A DNA stretch of 64,000 nt from Frateuria soli (GTDB taxonomy: Bacteria; Pseudomonadota; Gammaproteobacteria; Xanthomonadales; Rhodanobacteraceae): contig NZ_CP088252.1 in NCBI RefSeq assembly GCF_021117385.1, positions 2,728,001-2,792,000 on the forward strand, written 5' to 3'. The position numbers were made by a program, and so were the translations under genes. Positions 52,774 through 61,286 of the stretch are shown in pieces. Within the stretch, counting starts at the first letter, position 1, and each line of letters begins with the position of its first letter. Under the pieces are notes generated by a model. The model had not been told where the DNA came from and made no database searches. It worked only from the letters and a program-made list of their open reading frames with translations.

Positions 52774-54093
52774 ATGAACGCACCGAGGGACGATGCCGCC
52801 GTCGCGACCTGCCGCGAGCAGGCATTGACCGCATTGCAGCGCGGTGACATCGCGCACGCCGAGCAGGCGTTCTCGCGCCTGCTGGAACGGCGGCCCGACG
52901 ACGTCGAGGCACTCCAGTTCCTGGCCTCCTGCCGGCTCGGGCGCGGCGATGCGGCCCGCGCGATCGAGTGGCTGCGCGTCGCGCACCATGCGCAGCCGGG
53001 GGACGCGGGGATCCTGCACCAGCTCGGCGCGGCGCAGGTCACGGCCGGCGACCTGGCCGGCGCCGAGGAAAGCCTGCGCGCGGGCCTGGCGCTGGCGCCG
53101 GGCATGTTCGTGGCGCGCCTGCGCCTGGGCGTGGTGTACGAGCAACAGGGGCGCCGGCACGAGGCCGTCACTGCCTATCTCGGCGCGATCAATGCCGCGC
53201 AGGCGCAGGGTCGCTGGCTCAGCGACGACACCACCGCGCCGGGCGTGCGCGAGGCGGTCAAGCACGCCACGCACTACGTCGCGGCGGGACGGCGCGAGCT
53301 GTTCGACGCGGTGATCGAGCCGTTGCGCCAGCGCTACGGGCGCGCGGAGCTCGCCCGGGTCGACCAGTGCCTGGCCATCTACCTGCACGAGCAGCCCGCG
53401 CCGCTGCCCGATCCGCGGCAGCGGCCGCTGTTCCTGTACTTCCCCGGCGTGCCCAGCCGGACCTACTACCCGCGCGAGCGCTTCCCGGAGCATGCAAGGC
53501 TGGAGGCGGCCTTCGATGCGATCCGCGGGGAACTGCGCGCCGTGCTGTCGCAGGCGGACGACCCGTTCGTGCCCTTCCTGGGCGCGCCCTCGGCCGCGGC
53601 GGTCGCGGCACGACTGCTCGATGCGACCGGCCCGCAGGAGGCGGCCTGGGATGCGTTCTTCTTCTACCGTCATGGCGCCCGCCACGACGCCAACTGCGCG
53701 CGCTGCCCGCGCACCAGCGCAGTGCTGGACGGCATGCCACTGGTGCGGGTGCGCGACCACGCACCGGAGACGCTCTTCTCGGTGCTGCGCCCGGGCACGC
53801 ACATCCTCCCCCACCGCGGCGTCACCAACACGCGCCTGGTCACGCACCTGCCGCTGATCGTGCCGCCGGATTGCGCGTTGCGCGTGGGCGGCGAAACCCA
53901 CGTGTGGGAAGAAGGCCGCTGCGTCACCTTTGACGACACCTTCGAACACGAGGCCTGGAACCGCAGCGGGCAGACCCGCGTGGTGCTGATCGCGGACAGC
54001 TGGAATCCCGACCTGAGCGAAGTGGAGCGCATGGCGGTGGCGGACCTGGTCGCGGCCATCGGCGACTTCAACCGGTCCGTGCCCGAGCCCTGA
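52774..54093 (+). CDS. TPR protein with aspartyl/asparaginyl beta-hydroxylase domain
   Basis: 439 residues. Three or four TPR-like helical pairs come first (about 10-150: GDIAHAEQAFSRLLERRPDDVEALQFLAS, AGDLAGAEESLRAGLALAPGMFVARLRLG). The C-terminal AspH-type oxygenase domain (about 285-430) has LFSVLRPGTHILPHRGVTNTRLVTHLPL (first His ligand and 2-oxoglutarate region) and CVTFDDTFEHEAWNRS (second His). It should hydroxylate Asp/Asn residues or a related substrate. It lies on the same strand just upstream of a TonB receptor and a TPR-sulfotransferase. Confidence 0.83.
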   Translation: MNAPRDDAAVATCREQALTALQRGDIAHAEQAFSRLLERRPDDVEALQFLASCRLGRGDAARAIEWLRVAHHAQPGDAGILHQLGAAQVTAGDLAGAEESLRAGLALAPGMFVARLRLGVVYEQQGRRHEAVTAYLGAINAAQAQGRWLSDDTTAPGVREAVKHATHYVAAGRRELFDAVIEPLRQRYGRAELARVDQCLAIYLHEQPAPLPDPRQRPLFLYFPGVPSRTYYPRERFPEHARLEAAFDAIRGELRAVLSQADDPFVPFLGAPSAAAVAARLLDATGPQEAAWDAFFFYRHGARHDANCARCPRTSAVLDGMPLVRVRDHAPETLFSVLRPGTHILPHRGVTNTRLVTHLPLIVPPDCALRVGGETHVWEEGRCVTFDDTFEHEAWNRSGQTRVVLIADSWNPDLSEVERMAVADLVAAIGDFNRSVPEP

Positions 54094-54108
54094 TCCGGAC
54101 GCGAAGCG

Positions 54109-54126
54109 TGGCCGTCCGGACGGCCA
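54109..54126 (+). terminator. Possible hairpin after the hydroxylase-like gene
   Basis: TGGCCGTCCGGACGGCCA is an 18-nt perfect palindrome 16 nt past the stop. It is followed by AAAA, not T residues, so its role as terminator on the plus strand is weak. Confidence 0.4.
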
Positions 54127-54289
54127 AAATACTGTCCATGGCAGCCGACCGACCGCGGCCTGCCTGCGGGAATGCCCCCACCCATGACTGAGGGCAGGGG
54201 CACTTGCTTGTTAAACAGTTGTTGCTGTCATACTCGGCGCGCTCACCAGAGCGGGGGAAGCAGGGATTCACTTTCACCGGGGAGTGCAC

Positions 54290-57178
54290 ATGAAATACGA
54301 CTTGAACCACTTGTCTTTGGCAGTGCGTCTTGCGTTGAGTGCAGGTGTTTTTTCGGTGGCGGGAGTGGCGCAGGCGCAGGTGACGACACCGGACAATCCG
54401 GCCTCGTCCGAGCAAACGGCGCAGGACCAGGCTCCCCCCTCCAAGAAGGAGGCCAAGACCCTGGAGTCGATCCAGGTGACCGGCTCGCTGATCCGGCGCG
54501 TGGACGCCGAGACGGCCAGCCCGGTGATCACGCTGGACCGCGCGACCATCAGCAACTCGGGCAAGCCCGTGCTGGGCGACGTGCTGCAGCAGATGCCGAG
54601 CATCTCGGGCAACGCGACCAACCCGCAGAACAACAGCAACGGCGGCGGCGTGGCCAGTCCGTTGCTGGAAGCCGGTGACGGCGCCTCGCGCGTCTCGCTG
54701 CGCGGCCTTGGCAACAATCGCACGCTGGTGCTGGTCAACGGCCAGCGCATGGCCAATCCGGACATCAACCTGATCCCGCCGGAGATGATCGAGCGGGTCG
54801 AAGTGCTGGCCGAGGGCGCCTCCACGGTGTACGGCTCCGATGCCATCGGCGGCGTGGTCAACTTCATCCTGCGCAAGGACTTCAAGGGCGTCCAGTTCAG
54901 CCTGAACGACGGCATCTCCAGCCACGGCGACGCCAAGCGCCACGGCTTCAACCTGACCGGCGGCATGACCGGCGAGCGCTACAGCATTGCCGCGGGCATC
55001 GACTACAACAAGTACGACGAGACGCTCGCGTCCCGCCGCAAGTTCTCCAGGCAGCAGTTGTACCTGTCGGGCGGTTCGGTGATTGCGGCCGGTTCCAGTT
55101 CGATCCCGACCGGCCGCATCCAGGTTCCCGCCGCGATCGCCGGCCAGTACGGTTGCGCGGTGGATCCGGAGACGCAGACCGCCCAGGTGACGCTCGCCTC
55201 GGGCGACGGCTCGAGCCTGGGCGACTACCGTTGCCGGCTCTCCTCGGACACCTACAACTACGCCGCGCTCAACTACATCCAGACCGCGCAGAAACGCACC
55301 AACGGCTTCGTGCTGGCGGACTTCAACATCACCGACAACGTAAGCGCATACGTCAACGCGTTCTACAACCACACCGTGTCCAGCGGCCAGGACGCACCTT
55401 CACCGGTCGGTACCGGCGACGGCCTGATCATTTCCGCGGACAACCCGATCAACCCGTTCGGCATCACCTTCAGCCAAGGGGCAATCGCCGGCGATCCGAA
55501 CAGCGGCTACAACTTCCAGACCCGCCTGACCGGCGCCGGCACGCGCGTGCACAGCTACACGACCGACACCGGCCAGATCAACGCCGGCTTGCGCGGCGCG
55601 TTCAGCCAGGACAGCAGCTGGATCTGGGATGCGTCGATCAACTACAGCCACACCAAACGCGACCAGCGCGACACCAACGAAGTGGACATCCCCTCGTTGC
55701 AGGCCGCGGTCGACGCCGGCGCGAACATCTTCGACCAGGCCAACGCCGGCGACGTGCTGAGCTCCGGCGTGAAGACGCCGATCTACGTCTTCACCCAGTC
55801 GACCAAGCAGGCGCAGGTCGATGCCAGCGGCGAGCTGTGGGACCTGCCCGCCGGACCGGTGCAGCTGTCGGTCGGCGCGCTGTACCGCAAGCAGTTCATG
55901 AACTACACCGTGAGCGACTTCGCGGTGCTCAACCCGGTGACCACCACCTGCCAGATTCTGCAGGAGGCCTGCGGCTCGCCCGGGCGGGGCAGCTACAACG
56001 TCAAGGAGCTGTTCGCCGAGTCGCTGATCCCGCTGGTGTCGGACGTGGCGTGGGCCAAGTCGCTGTACCTGGACCTGGGTATCCGCAGCTCCAACTACAG
56101 CACCACCGGCACCACCACCAACGGCAAGGTCGCGATCGAGTGGCGACCGACCGATACCCTGCTGCTGCGCGGCACGGTCTCGCAGGTGTTCCGCGCGCCC
56201 AACCTCAATGAGCTGTACGACGGTCGCACGCTGGTGCAGCCGGTGCTGAACGATCCCTGCGTCGGCCGCACCGCCGAGGACCTGGCGGCGCACCAGGCCG
56301 CCTGCCAGTTCGTCCCGGTCAATTGGGGCGGCAACGACCCGGCGCAGGTCAACACGTTCTACTCCGGTGCGGCGACGGTGGGTGCCACGCTGAAGCCGGA
56401 AAAGGGCAAGTCGATCGATTTCGGCCTGGTCTACGATCCGGACTGGGCGCCGGGCCTGTCGACCAGCCTCGACTTCTGGCACATCTACCTGTCCGACACG
56501 CTGACGGCGATCCAGGCCGACACCGTCGTCAGCATCTGCTACAACAACAACTCGAGTCCGTACTGCTCGTTCATCACGCGCCAGGACAACACCACCCGCC
56601 AGCCGGGCCAGGTGTTCCTGATCAACACGCCGGTGGTCAACCTGGGCACGCTCAGCACCTCCGGCATCGACTACACGCTGCGCTACAAGATCCCGCACTT
56701 CGACATCGGCGGCATGGACCCGGGCAACTTCCGGGCGGGCCTCAACACCAGCTACACGTCGTCCTACAACGTCAACGCGACGCCAGGCGAGCCGGGCGCG
56801 GAGTCGGTCAACTACGCCGGCACCTACACGCCCCAGTTCGGCAACATCTCGCGCTGGCGCGGCACGGTCACGCTCAACTGGGACAAGGGCAACTGGAACG
56901 CGCAGTGGCAGTCCCGCTACATCAACCACCTCACCGCGCTCAATGCCGACTACGCCATCACCGGCGTCGACATCCCGGTCGCCTCGGTGCTCTACCACTC
57001 GATCCAGCTGGGCTACAACGTGCCGTCGATCCACACCAAGTTCGACATCGGCGTGGACAACATCACCGACAAGCAGCCGCCGCGGCTCTACCAGAACGGC
57101 TCCAACTACAACGTAGACACCGCCACCTACGATGTACTCGGACGCTATTACTGGGTCCGTGCGACGGTGAAGTTCTGA
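54290..57178 (+). CDS. TonB-dependent outer-membrane receptor
   Basis: 962 residues from MKYDLNHLSLAVRLALS (signal peptide ending VAQAQ), preceded by GGGGAG. The plug domain (about 55-215) has ESIQVTGSLIRRVDAETASPVITLDR (TonB-box-like region), VSLRGLGNNRTLVLVNGQRM and VYGSDAIGGVVNFI. A 22-strand beta barrel follows, with many Asn/Gly/Tyr loops, ending YYWVRATVKF (terminal Phe for BAM). It imports a large or scarce ligand of unknown nature; length suggests oligosaccharide, peptide or siderophore. A GC-rich terminator follows. Confidence 0.93.
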   Translation: MKYDLNHLSLAVRLALSAGVFSVAGVAQAQVTTPDNPASSEQTAQDQAPPSKKEAKTLESIQVTGSLIRRVDAETASPVITLDRATISNSGKPVLGDVLQQMPSISGNATNPQNNSNGGGVASPLLEAGDGASRVSLRGLGNNRTLVLVNGQRMANPDINLIPPEMIERVEVLAEGASTVYGSDAIGGVVNFILRKDFKGVQFSLNDGISSHGDAKRHGFNLTGGMTGERYSIAAGIDYNKYDETLASRRKFSRQQLYLSGGSVIAAGSSSIPTGRIQVPAAIAGQYGCAVDPETQTAQVTLASGDGSSLGDYRCRLSSDTYNYAALNYIQTAQKRTNGFVLADFNITDNVSAYVNAFYNHTVSSGQDAPSPVGTGDGLIISADNPINPFGITFSQGAIAGDPNSGYNFQTRLTGAGTRVHSYTTDTGQINAGLRGAFSQDSSWIWDASINYSHTKRDQRDTNEVDIPSLQAAVDAGANIFDQANAGDVLSSGVKTPIYVFTQSTKQAQVDASGELWDLPAGPVQLSVGALYRKQFMNYTVSDFAVLNPVTTTCQILQEACGSPGRGSYNVKELFAESLIPLVSDVAWAKSLYLDLGIRSSNYSTTGTTTNGKVAIEWRPTDTLLLRGTVSQVFRAPNLNELYDGRTLVQPVLNDPCVGRTAEDLAAHQAACQFVPVNWGGNDPAQVNTFYSGAATVGATLKPEKGKSIDFGLVYDPDWAPGLSTSLDFWHIYLSDTLTAIQADTVVSICYNNNSSPYCSFITRQDNTTRQPGQVFLINTPVVNLGTLSTSGIDYTLRYKIPHFDIGGMDPGNFRAGLNTSYTSSYNVNATPGEPGAESVNYAGTYTPQFGNISRWRGTVTLNWDKGNWNAQWQSRYINHLTALNADYAITGVDIPVASVLYHSIQLGYNVPSIHTKFDIGVDNITDKQPPRLYQNGSNYNVDTATYDVLGRYYWVRATVKF

Positions 57179-57213
57179 CGTTCCCGGTCGGCGCATCCCG
57201 CTGACCGCCACCG

Positions 57214-57246
57214 GAGGGGCCGCGGAACGATCCGCGGCCCCTCTTG
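57214..57246 (+). terminator. Intrinsic terminator after the receptor
   Basis: GAGGGGCCGCGGA (57214-57226) and TCCGCGGCCCCTC (57231-57243) form a perfect 13-bp stem with a 4-nt loop, followed by TTG. It probably limits read-through into the sulfotransferase gene, giving unequal expression. Confidence 0.75.
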
Positions 57247-57281
57247 CATAATGAGGCCCGGCCGACCGCGACCGAGGACGC

Positions 57282-59132
57282 ATGCCCGACCCCGCCACCG
57301 ACCTCGCCCACGCCATGGCCGGCGCCTACAACGCCGGCGACATGGAGCGCGTCATCGCGCTTGCCAGCCAGGCGGGCGACACGGCGGACGAAGGCATCCA
57401 GCTCCTGCTCGGCCTGGCGCAGCAGGCGACCGCACGCTACGGGATGGCGGCGAGGACGTTCCGCCAACTGGCGCAGCGACGGCCGGATGTTTCCGCCTAC
57501 TGGAACAACCTGGGCGTGGCCTGCCGGATGAGCGGCGACCTGGCCGCCGCCGAGCAGGCGCTGTCGACCGCGATGTCGCTGGCGCCGGGCGACGCCGACG
57601 TGCTCTACAACCTCGGCCTGCTCCACATCCAGCAGCGGCGCTGGCCGGTGGCGCGGGAGATCCTGCTCGAAGCGGTGGACCGGGCACCGGACGTCATCGA
57701 GGCACGGCTGCAGGCCGCGTTCGCCTGTTACGTCTGCGGCGACAGCACCGGCCAGGAGGCCATGCTGGCCGGCGCCGGCGACTGGCCGGGGCAGCCGGGC
57801 GAACAGGCCCTGGTCCTGTCCACCATGCTGATGGCGCAGGGCGACCCGGACGCGGCGCTGCGCGCGCTTGCGCGTGCGCAGTTGCCCGGCGGACCCGCGG
57901 GTGAGTCCCTGCGGTTGCGGATCACCGCTCAGCGGGTCCTGCTGCACGAGCGCAACAACCAGCTCGATCAGGCCCGGCGGGAACGGGAGCAGTTGCCGCT
58001 GGATGCGCTCGAGGCTTTGCCACCGGAGGCCGGCCAGGCGCGCGCGGATGCATGGCGCGCGCATGCCGCGATGGCCATGCGTGCCGGTGCCCATGCCGAG
58101 GCGGCGGCGCTGTACCGACGCGCGCTTGCGCTGGCCGACGACGACCAGACCCGCGCCAGCGTCGCGTTCGCGCTGGCTTCGGCGTGCGACCGCCAGGGGC
58201 AGTATGGAGAGGCGTGGCAGGCGCTTGAGGCCGCGCACGCGGCGCAACTGGAGATTGCAGGCGGCGTGCTGCCCGAGCTGCTGGCACCCGACAGCCAGCC
58301 GCTGCAGATGGCCGAAGTCGACCGCGCCGCCTTTGCCCGCTGGGAGCCGCTGCCGTCACCGGACAGCCGGCAGAGCCCGGTTTTCGTGGTCGGCTTCCCG
58401 CGCTCGGGCACCACGTTGCTCGAACAGATGCTCGATGCCCATCCGGACTTCCGGTCGATGGACGAGCGTGCCTTCATCCACGCGCTGACCGAACGCATGG
58501 AACAGGTCGGGCAGCGCTACCCCGCCGACCTGGCGACCCTCACCGGCACGGAAACCGACCAGCTGCGCGCCGCCTACTTCCGCATGGTCGGACGCGTACT
58601 GCCGGCCCTCGGGCGGCACCGGCTGGTCGACAAGAATCCGCTCAACATGCTTTGCCTGCCGATGATCATGCGGCTGTTCCCGCAGGCACGGATCATCCTG
58701 TGCCTGCGCCACCCGTGCGATGTGCTGCTCAGTTGCAGCATGCAGCCGTTCCGCTCGCCGGCATTCATGGTGCTGTGTTCGTCGCTGCAGCGCCTGGCGC
58801 GCGGTTACGTGCAGGCCTTCGAGCACTGGTACCGGCAGGTGGAGGCCTTCCGGCCGCATGTGCTGGAGTGGCGCTACGAATCGGTCGTCGGCGACCTCGA
58901 GGGTCACCTCGCGCGCCTGGGAGCGTTTCTCGACATCGCCGATCCGACGCCGATGACGCGCTTTGCCGAGCATGCGCGGAACAAGCGCTTCATCAGCACG
59001 CCCAGCTATGCGCAGGTCACCCGGGGCATCCATCCCGGGGCCGTCAACCGCTGGCATCACTACCGCGAACACTTCGAGCCCGTACTGCCGCTGCTGCGGC
59101 CGCTGGTCGATCGTCTCGGCTACACGCTCTGA
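57282..59132 (+). CDS. TPR repeat-containing sulfotransferase
   Basis: 616 residues. TPR-like repeats fill about 1-310 (WNNLGVACRMSGDLAAAEQALSTAMSLAPGDADVLYNLGLLHIQQRRW). The sulfotransferase domain (about 365-600) has the PAPS 5'-phosphosulfate loop VVGFPRSGTTLLEQML and the 3'-phosphate motif RIILCLRHPCDVLLSC near 470. No signal peptide, so cytoplasmic. It would transfer sulfate from PAPS to a substrate presented by the TPR domain, perhaps tyrosine in a protein or an oligosaccharide. It lies downstream of the TonB receptor and AspH-like genes. Confidence 0.9.
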   Translation: MPDPATDLAHAMAGAYNAGDMERVIALASQAGDTADEGIQLLLGLAQQATARYGMAARTFRQLAQRRPDVSAYWNNLGVACRMSGDLAAAEQALSTAMSLAPGDADVLYNLGLLHIQQRRWPVAREILLEAVDRAPDVIEARLQAAFACYVCGDSTGQEAMLAGAGDWPGQPGEQALVLSTMLMAQGDPDAALRALARAQLPGGPAGESLRLRITAQRVLLHERNNQLDQARREREQLPLDALEALPPEAGQARADAWRAHAAMAMRAGAHAEAAALYRRALALADDDQTRASVAFALASACDRQGQYGEAWQALEAAHAAQLEIAGGVLPELLAPDSQPLQMAEVDRAAFARWEPLPSPDSRQSPVFVVGFPRSGTTLLEQMLDAHPDFRSMDERAFIHALTERMEQVGQRYPADLATLTGTETDQLRAAYFRMVGRVLPALGRHRLVDKNPLNMLCLPMIMRLFPQARIILCLRHPCDVLLSCSMQPFRSPAFMVLCSSLQRLARGYVQAFEHWYRQVEAFRPHVLEWRYESVVGDLEGHLARLGAFLDIADPTPMTRFAEHARNKRFISTPSYAQVTRGIHPGAVNRWHHYREHFEPVLPLLRPLVDRLGYTL

Positions 59133-59227
59133 GCGGCCGCAGTCCGCGGCGCGGCGTGACTTCTGGCCTACTCGCGGCAGCCGCGCACGCGGCATGCTCG
59201 TCGATGGAACCCCCCAAGGAGCCGCCC

Positions 59228-60973
59228 ATGCATCCCCGCCTGTCCCTGCTGGCGCTTGGCATCACGCTCGGCCTCGCCGCCGGCGCACACGCGTCCACCA
59301 CCGAACAGCCCAAGCTCACCGCGCAAACCAGGAACTCCGGCGGCGCAATGCCGGCCGAGCAGGCGCGCCTGCACTTCGACCACGCGGAACTGCACTTCGC
59401 CATCGATCCGGCCAGGCGCCATCTCGATGGCGAGGCGACGCTGCGCTTCACCGCCCGCGAGCCGACCGATGTGCTGCTGCTGGACCTGGACAGGAACCTG
59501 CCGATCCGCAGCGTGGCCGTCGACGGCAAGCCGCTGGCCAGGGACGCCTGGAGCAACCCGGACGGTCGCTTGCGCATCCGCCTGGCGCAGCCGCTGGGCA
59601 AGGACGACAGCGTCAGCACCACCATCGTCTACGGCGGCAAGCCGCACGTCGCCAAGCGCGCGCCGTGGGACGGCGGCTTCGTATGGAGCCATACCAAGGA
59701 CGGCCAACCGTGGGTCGCCAGTGCCGTCGAGGGCGAGGGCTGCGACCTGTTCTGGCCGTGCATCGACCAGCCCACGGGCGAGCCGGACCTGGTCGACACC
59801 TACGTGACCGTGCCCAAGGCGCTCGCCGCGCCGGGCAACGGGGTGCTGGTCGAGATCAGGGACAACGGCGCCACGCGCACCTGGCACTGGCGCATCAAGC
59901 AGCCGGACACCTACGCGATCACCCTCAACGTGGGGCCGTTCGAGGAACTCAGGGGCGACTACAAGAGCCGCTACGGCAACACCATCCCGATGGAGCTCTG
60001 GTATCTGCGCGGGCACGAGGCGGACGCCAGGGCGTTGTTCGCCGAGTTCCCGCGCATGCTCGACTTCTTCGAACAGCAGATCGGCCCCTACCCGTTCGGC
60101 GACGAGAAGATGGGCGTGGTCGAGACGCCGCACCTGGGGATGGAACACCAGACCCTCAACGCCTACGGCAACGGCTACCCCAAGAGCGCGTACGGTTTCG
60201 ACTGGCTGCTGCAGCACGAGTTCGCGCACGAGTGGTTCGGCAACCAGGTGACCAACCGCAACTGGGACGACATGTGGCTGCACGAGGGCTTCGGCACCTA
60301 CATGCAGCCGCTGTACGGGCAGTATCTGCATGGCGACATGCCGTATTTCTCGATGCTCCACGAGGAACGGATGAAGCTCTCCAACACCTCGCCGATCGTT
60401 TCCGGCCAGCCCAGGACCGAGGAAGAGGTGTACGACGGGAAGACCGGGCCGGGCCTGGACATCTACTACAAGGGTTCGCTGGTGCTGCACACGTTGCGCG
60501 AGCTGATCGGCGACGACGCCTTCTTCGAGAGCGTGCGGCGACTGGTCTACGGACGGCCGGACCCGGAACCGGGCAACTTCAGGCCGCGCTATGCGACCAC
60601 GAAGGAATACATCGGCATCGTCGACCAGGTGACCGGCAAGGATCTGAAGTGGTTCTTCGACGTGTACCTGTATGACGCGAAGCTGCCGAGGCTGGAGACG
60701 AACCGGCGCGGGGACATGTTGCAGTTCCGCTGGGTGACCGCTCATGGCGAGCCATTCCCGATGCCGCTGGACGTGCAGGTGGGCGACACCGTGCACACGC
60801 TGGCGATGGCCGGCGGCACCGGCGAACTCAAGGTCCCGGAGGGAAGCCTGATGATCGTCGACCCCCGCTCGAAGGTGCTGCGCGAGATGCCGCACGTGGA
60901 GGCGTTCCAGGCGTGGGAGAAGGCGCAGAAGGCGGACAAGAAGGCGAAGGAAAAGGCCGCGCAGAAAAACTGA
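59228..60973 (+). CDS. M1 family metallopeptidase (aminopeptidase N-like)
   Basis: 581 residues from MHPRLSLLALGITLGLAAGAHA (signal peptide), with AAGGAG upstream. Zinc site: His330, Glu331 and His334 (HEFAHEWFG) with Glu353 (HEGFGTY). The substrate-recognition motif G-A-M-E-N is replaced by GMEHQTLNAYG. It has an N-terminal beta domain and a catalytic domain, and is shorter than full aminopeptidase N because it lacks the C-terminal helical domain. The Lys-rich tail (AQKADKKAKEKAAQKN) is unusual. It is likely a secreted or periplasmic peptidase. Confidence 0.9.
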   Translation: MHPRLSLLALGITLGLAAGAHASTTEQPKLTAQTRNSGGAMPAEQARLHFDHAELHFAIDPARRHLDGEATLRFTAREPTDVLLLDLDRNLPIRSVAVDGKPLARDAWSNPDGRLRIRLAQPLGKDDSVSTTIVYGGKPHVAKRAPWDGGFVWSHTKDGQPWVASAVEGEGCDLFWPCIDQPTGEPDLVDTYVTVPKALAAPGNGVLVEIRDNGATRTWHWRIKQPDTYAITLNVGPFEELRGDYKSRYGNTIPMELWYLRGHEADARALFAEFPRMLDFFEQQIGPYPFGDEKMGVVETPHLGMEHQTLNAYGNGYPKSAYGFDWLLQHEFAHEWFGNQVTNRNWDDMWLHEGFGTYMQPLYGQYLHGDMPYFSMLHEERMKLSNTSPIVSGQPRTEEEVYDGKTGPGLDIYYKGSLVLHTLRELIGDDAFFESVRRLVYGRPDPEPGNFRPRYATTKEYIGIVDQVTGKDLKWFFDVYLYDAKLPRLETNRRGDMLQFRWVTAHGEPFPMPLDVQVGDTVHTLAMAGGTGELKVPEGSLMIVDPRSKVLREMPHVEAFQAWEKAQKADKKAKEKAAQKN

Positions 60974-61286
60974 GGTCGTCTGGCGGGTGAGGCGTGGCGG
61001 CGCTTCGACCTCGCTTCGCCAAGCCCGGGGGAACGGCTTTCGTGCTTGCCTCAAAGGCGTATGGGTGGCGGGTCCGGAGGGATATCAGGCTTCGCTCGAG
61101 TTCCCTACCCAACTCCTCTCCCGGACGGAGAGAGGCTCCTGCCCGACGACTTCCGGCACGCCGTTTCCCTCCGGGAGAGGGTTGCCGGGAGGTGGTTGAG
61201 GGTTCGGGCGGAGCGGCCGGTGCCAACCCCGCGGATCGATTCCCGTGAACAAGAAAAAGCCCGGCCAGGCCGGGCTTTTTCGTTAC
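60974..61286. other. Convergent intergenic with terminator
   Basis: About 310 bases between the M1 peptidase and prc. Its first part contains REP-like CTCTCCCGG/CCGGGAGAG pieces (61117-61180), and its end holds a strong bidirectional terminator. No gene is supported. Confidence 0.6.
61254..61280. terminator. Bidirectional intrinsic terminator
   Basis: AAAAAGCCCGGCC (61254-61266) and GGCCGGGCTTTTT (61268-61280) are a perfect inverted repeat with A/T tails on both sides. It serves both convergent genes. Confidence 0.92.

Noticed and set aside
50707-53949. 1080-codon minus-strand open frame
   Set aside because: It runs antisense through the HAD, M17 peptidase and AspH-like genes and is composed of Arg/His/Ala/Gly, a usual by-product of very high GC3.
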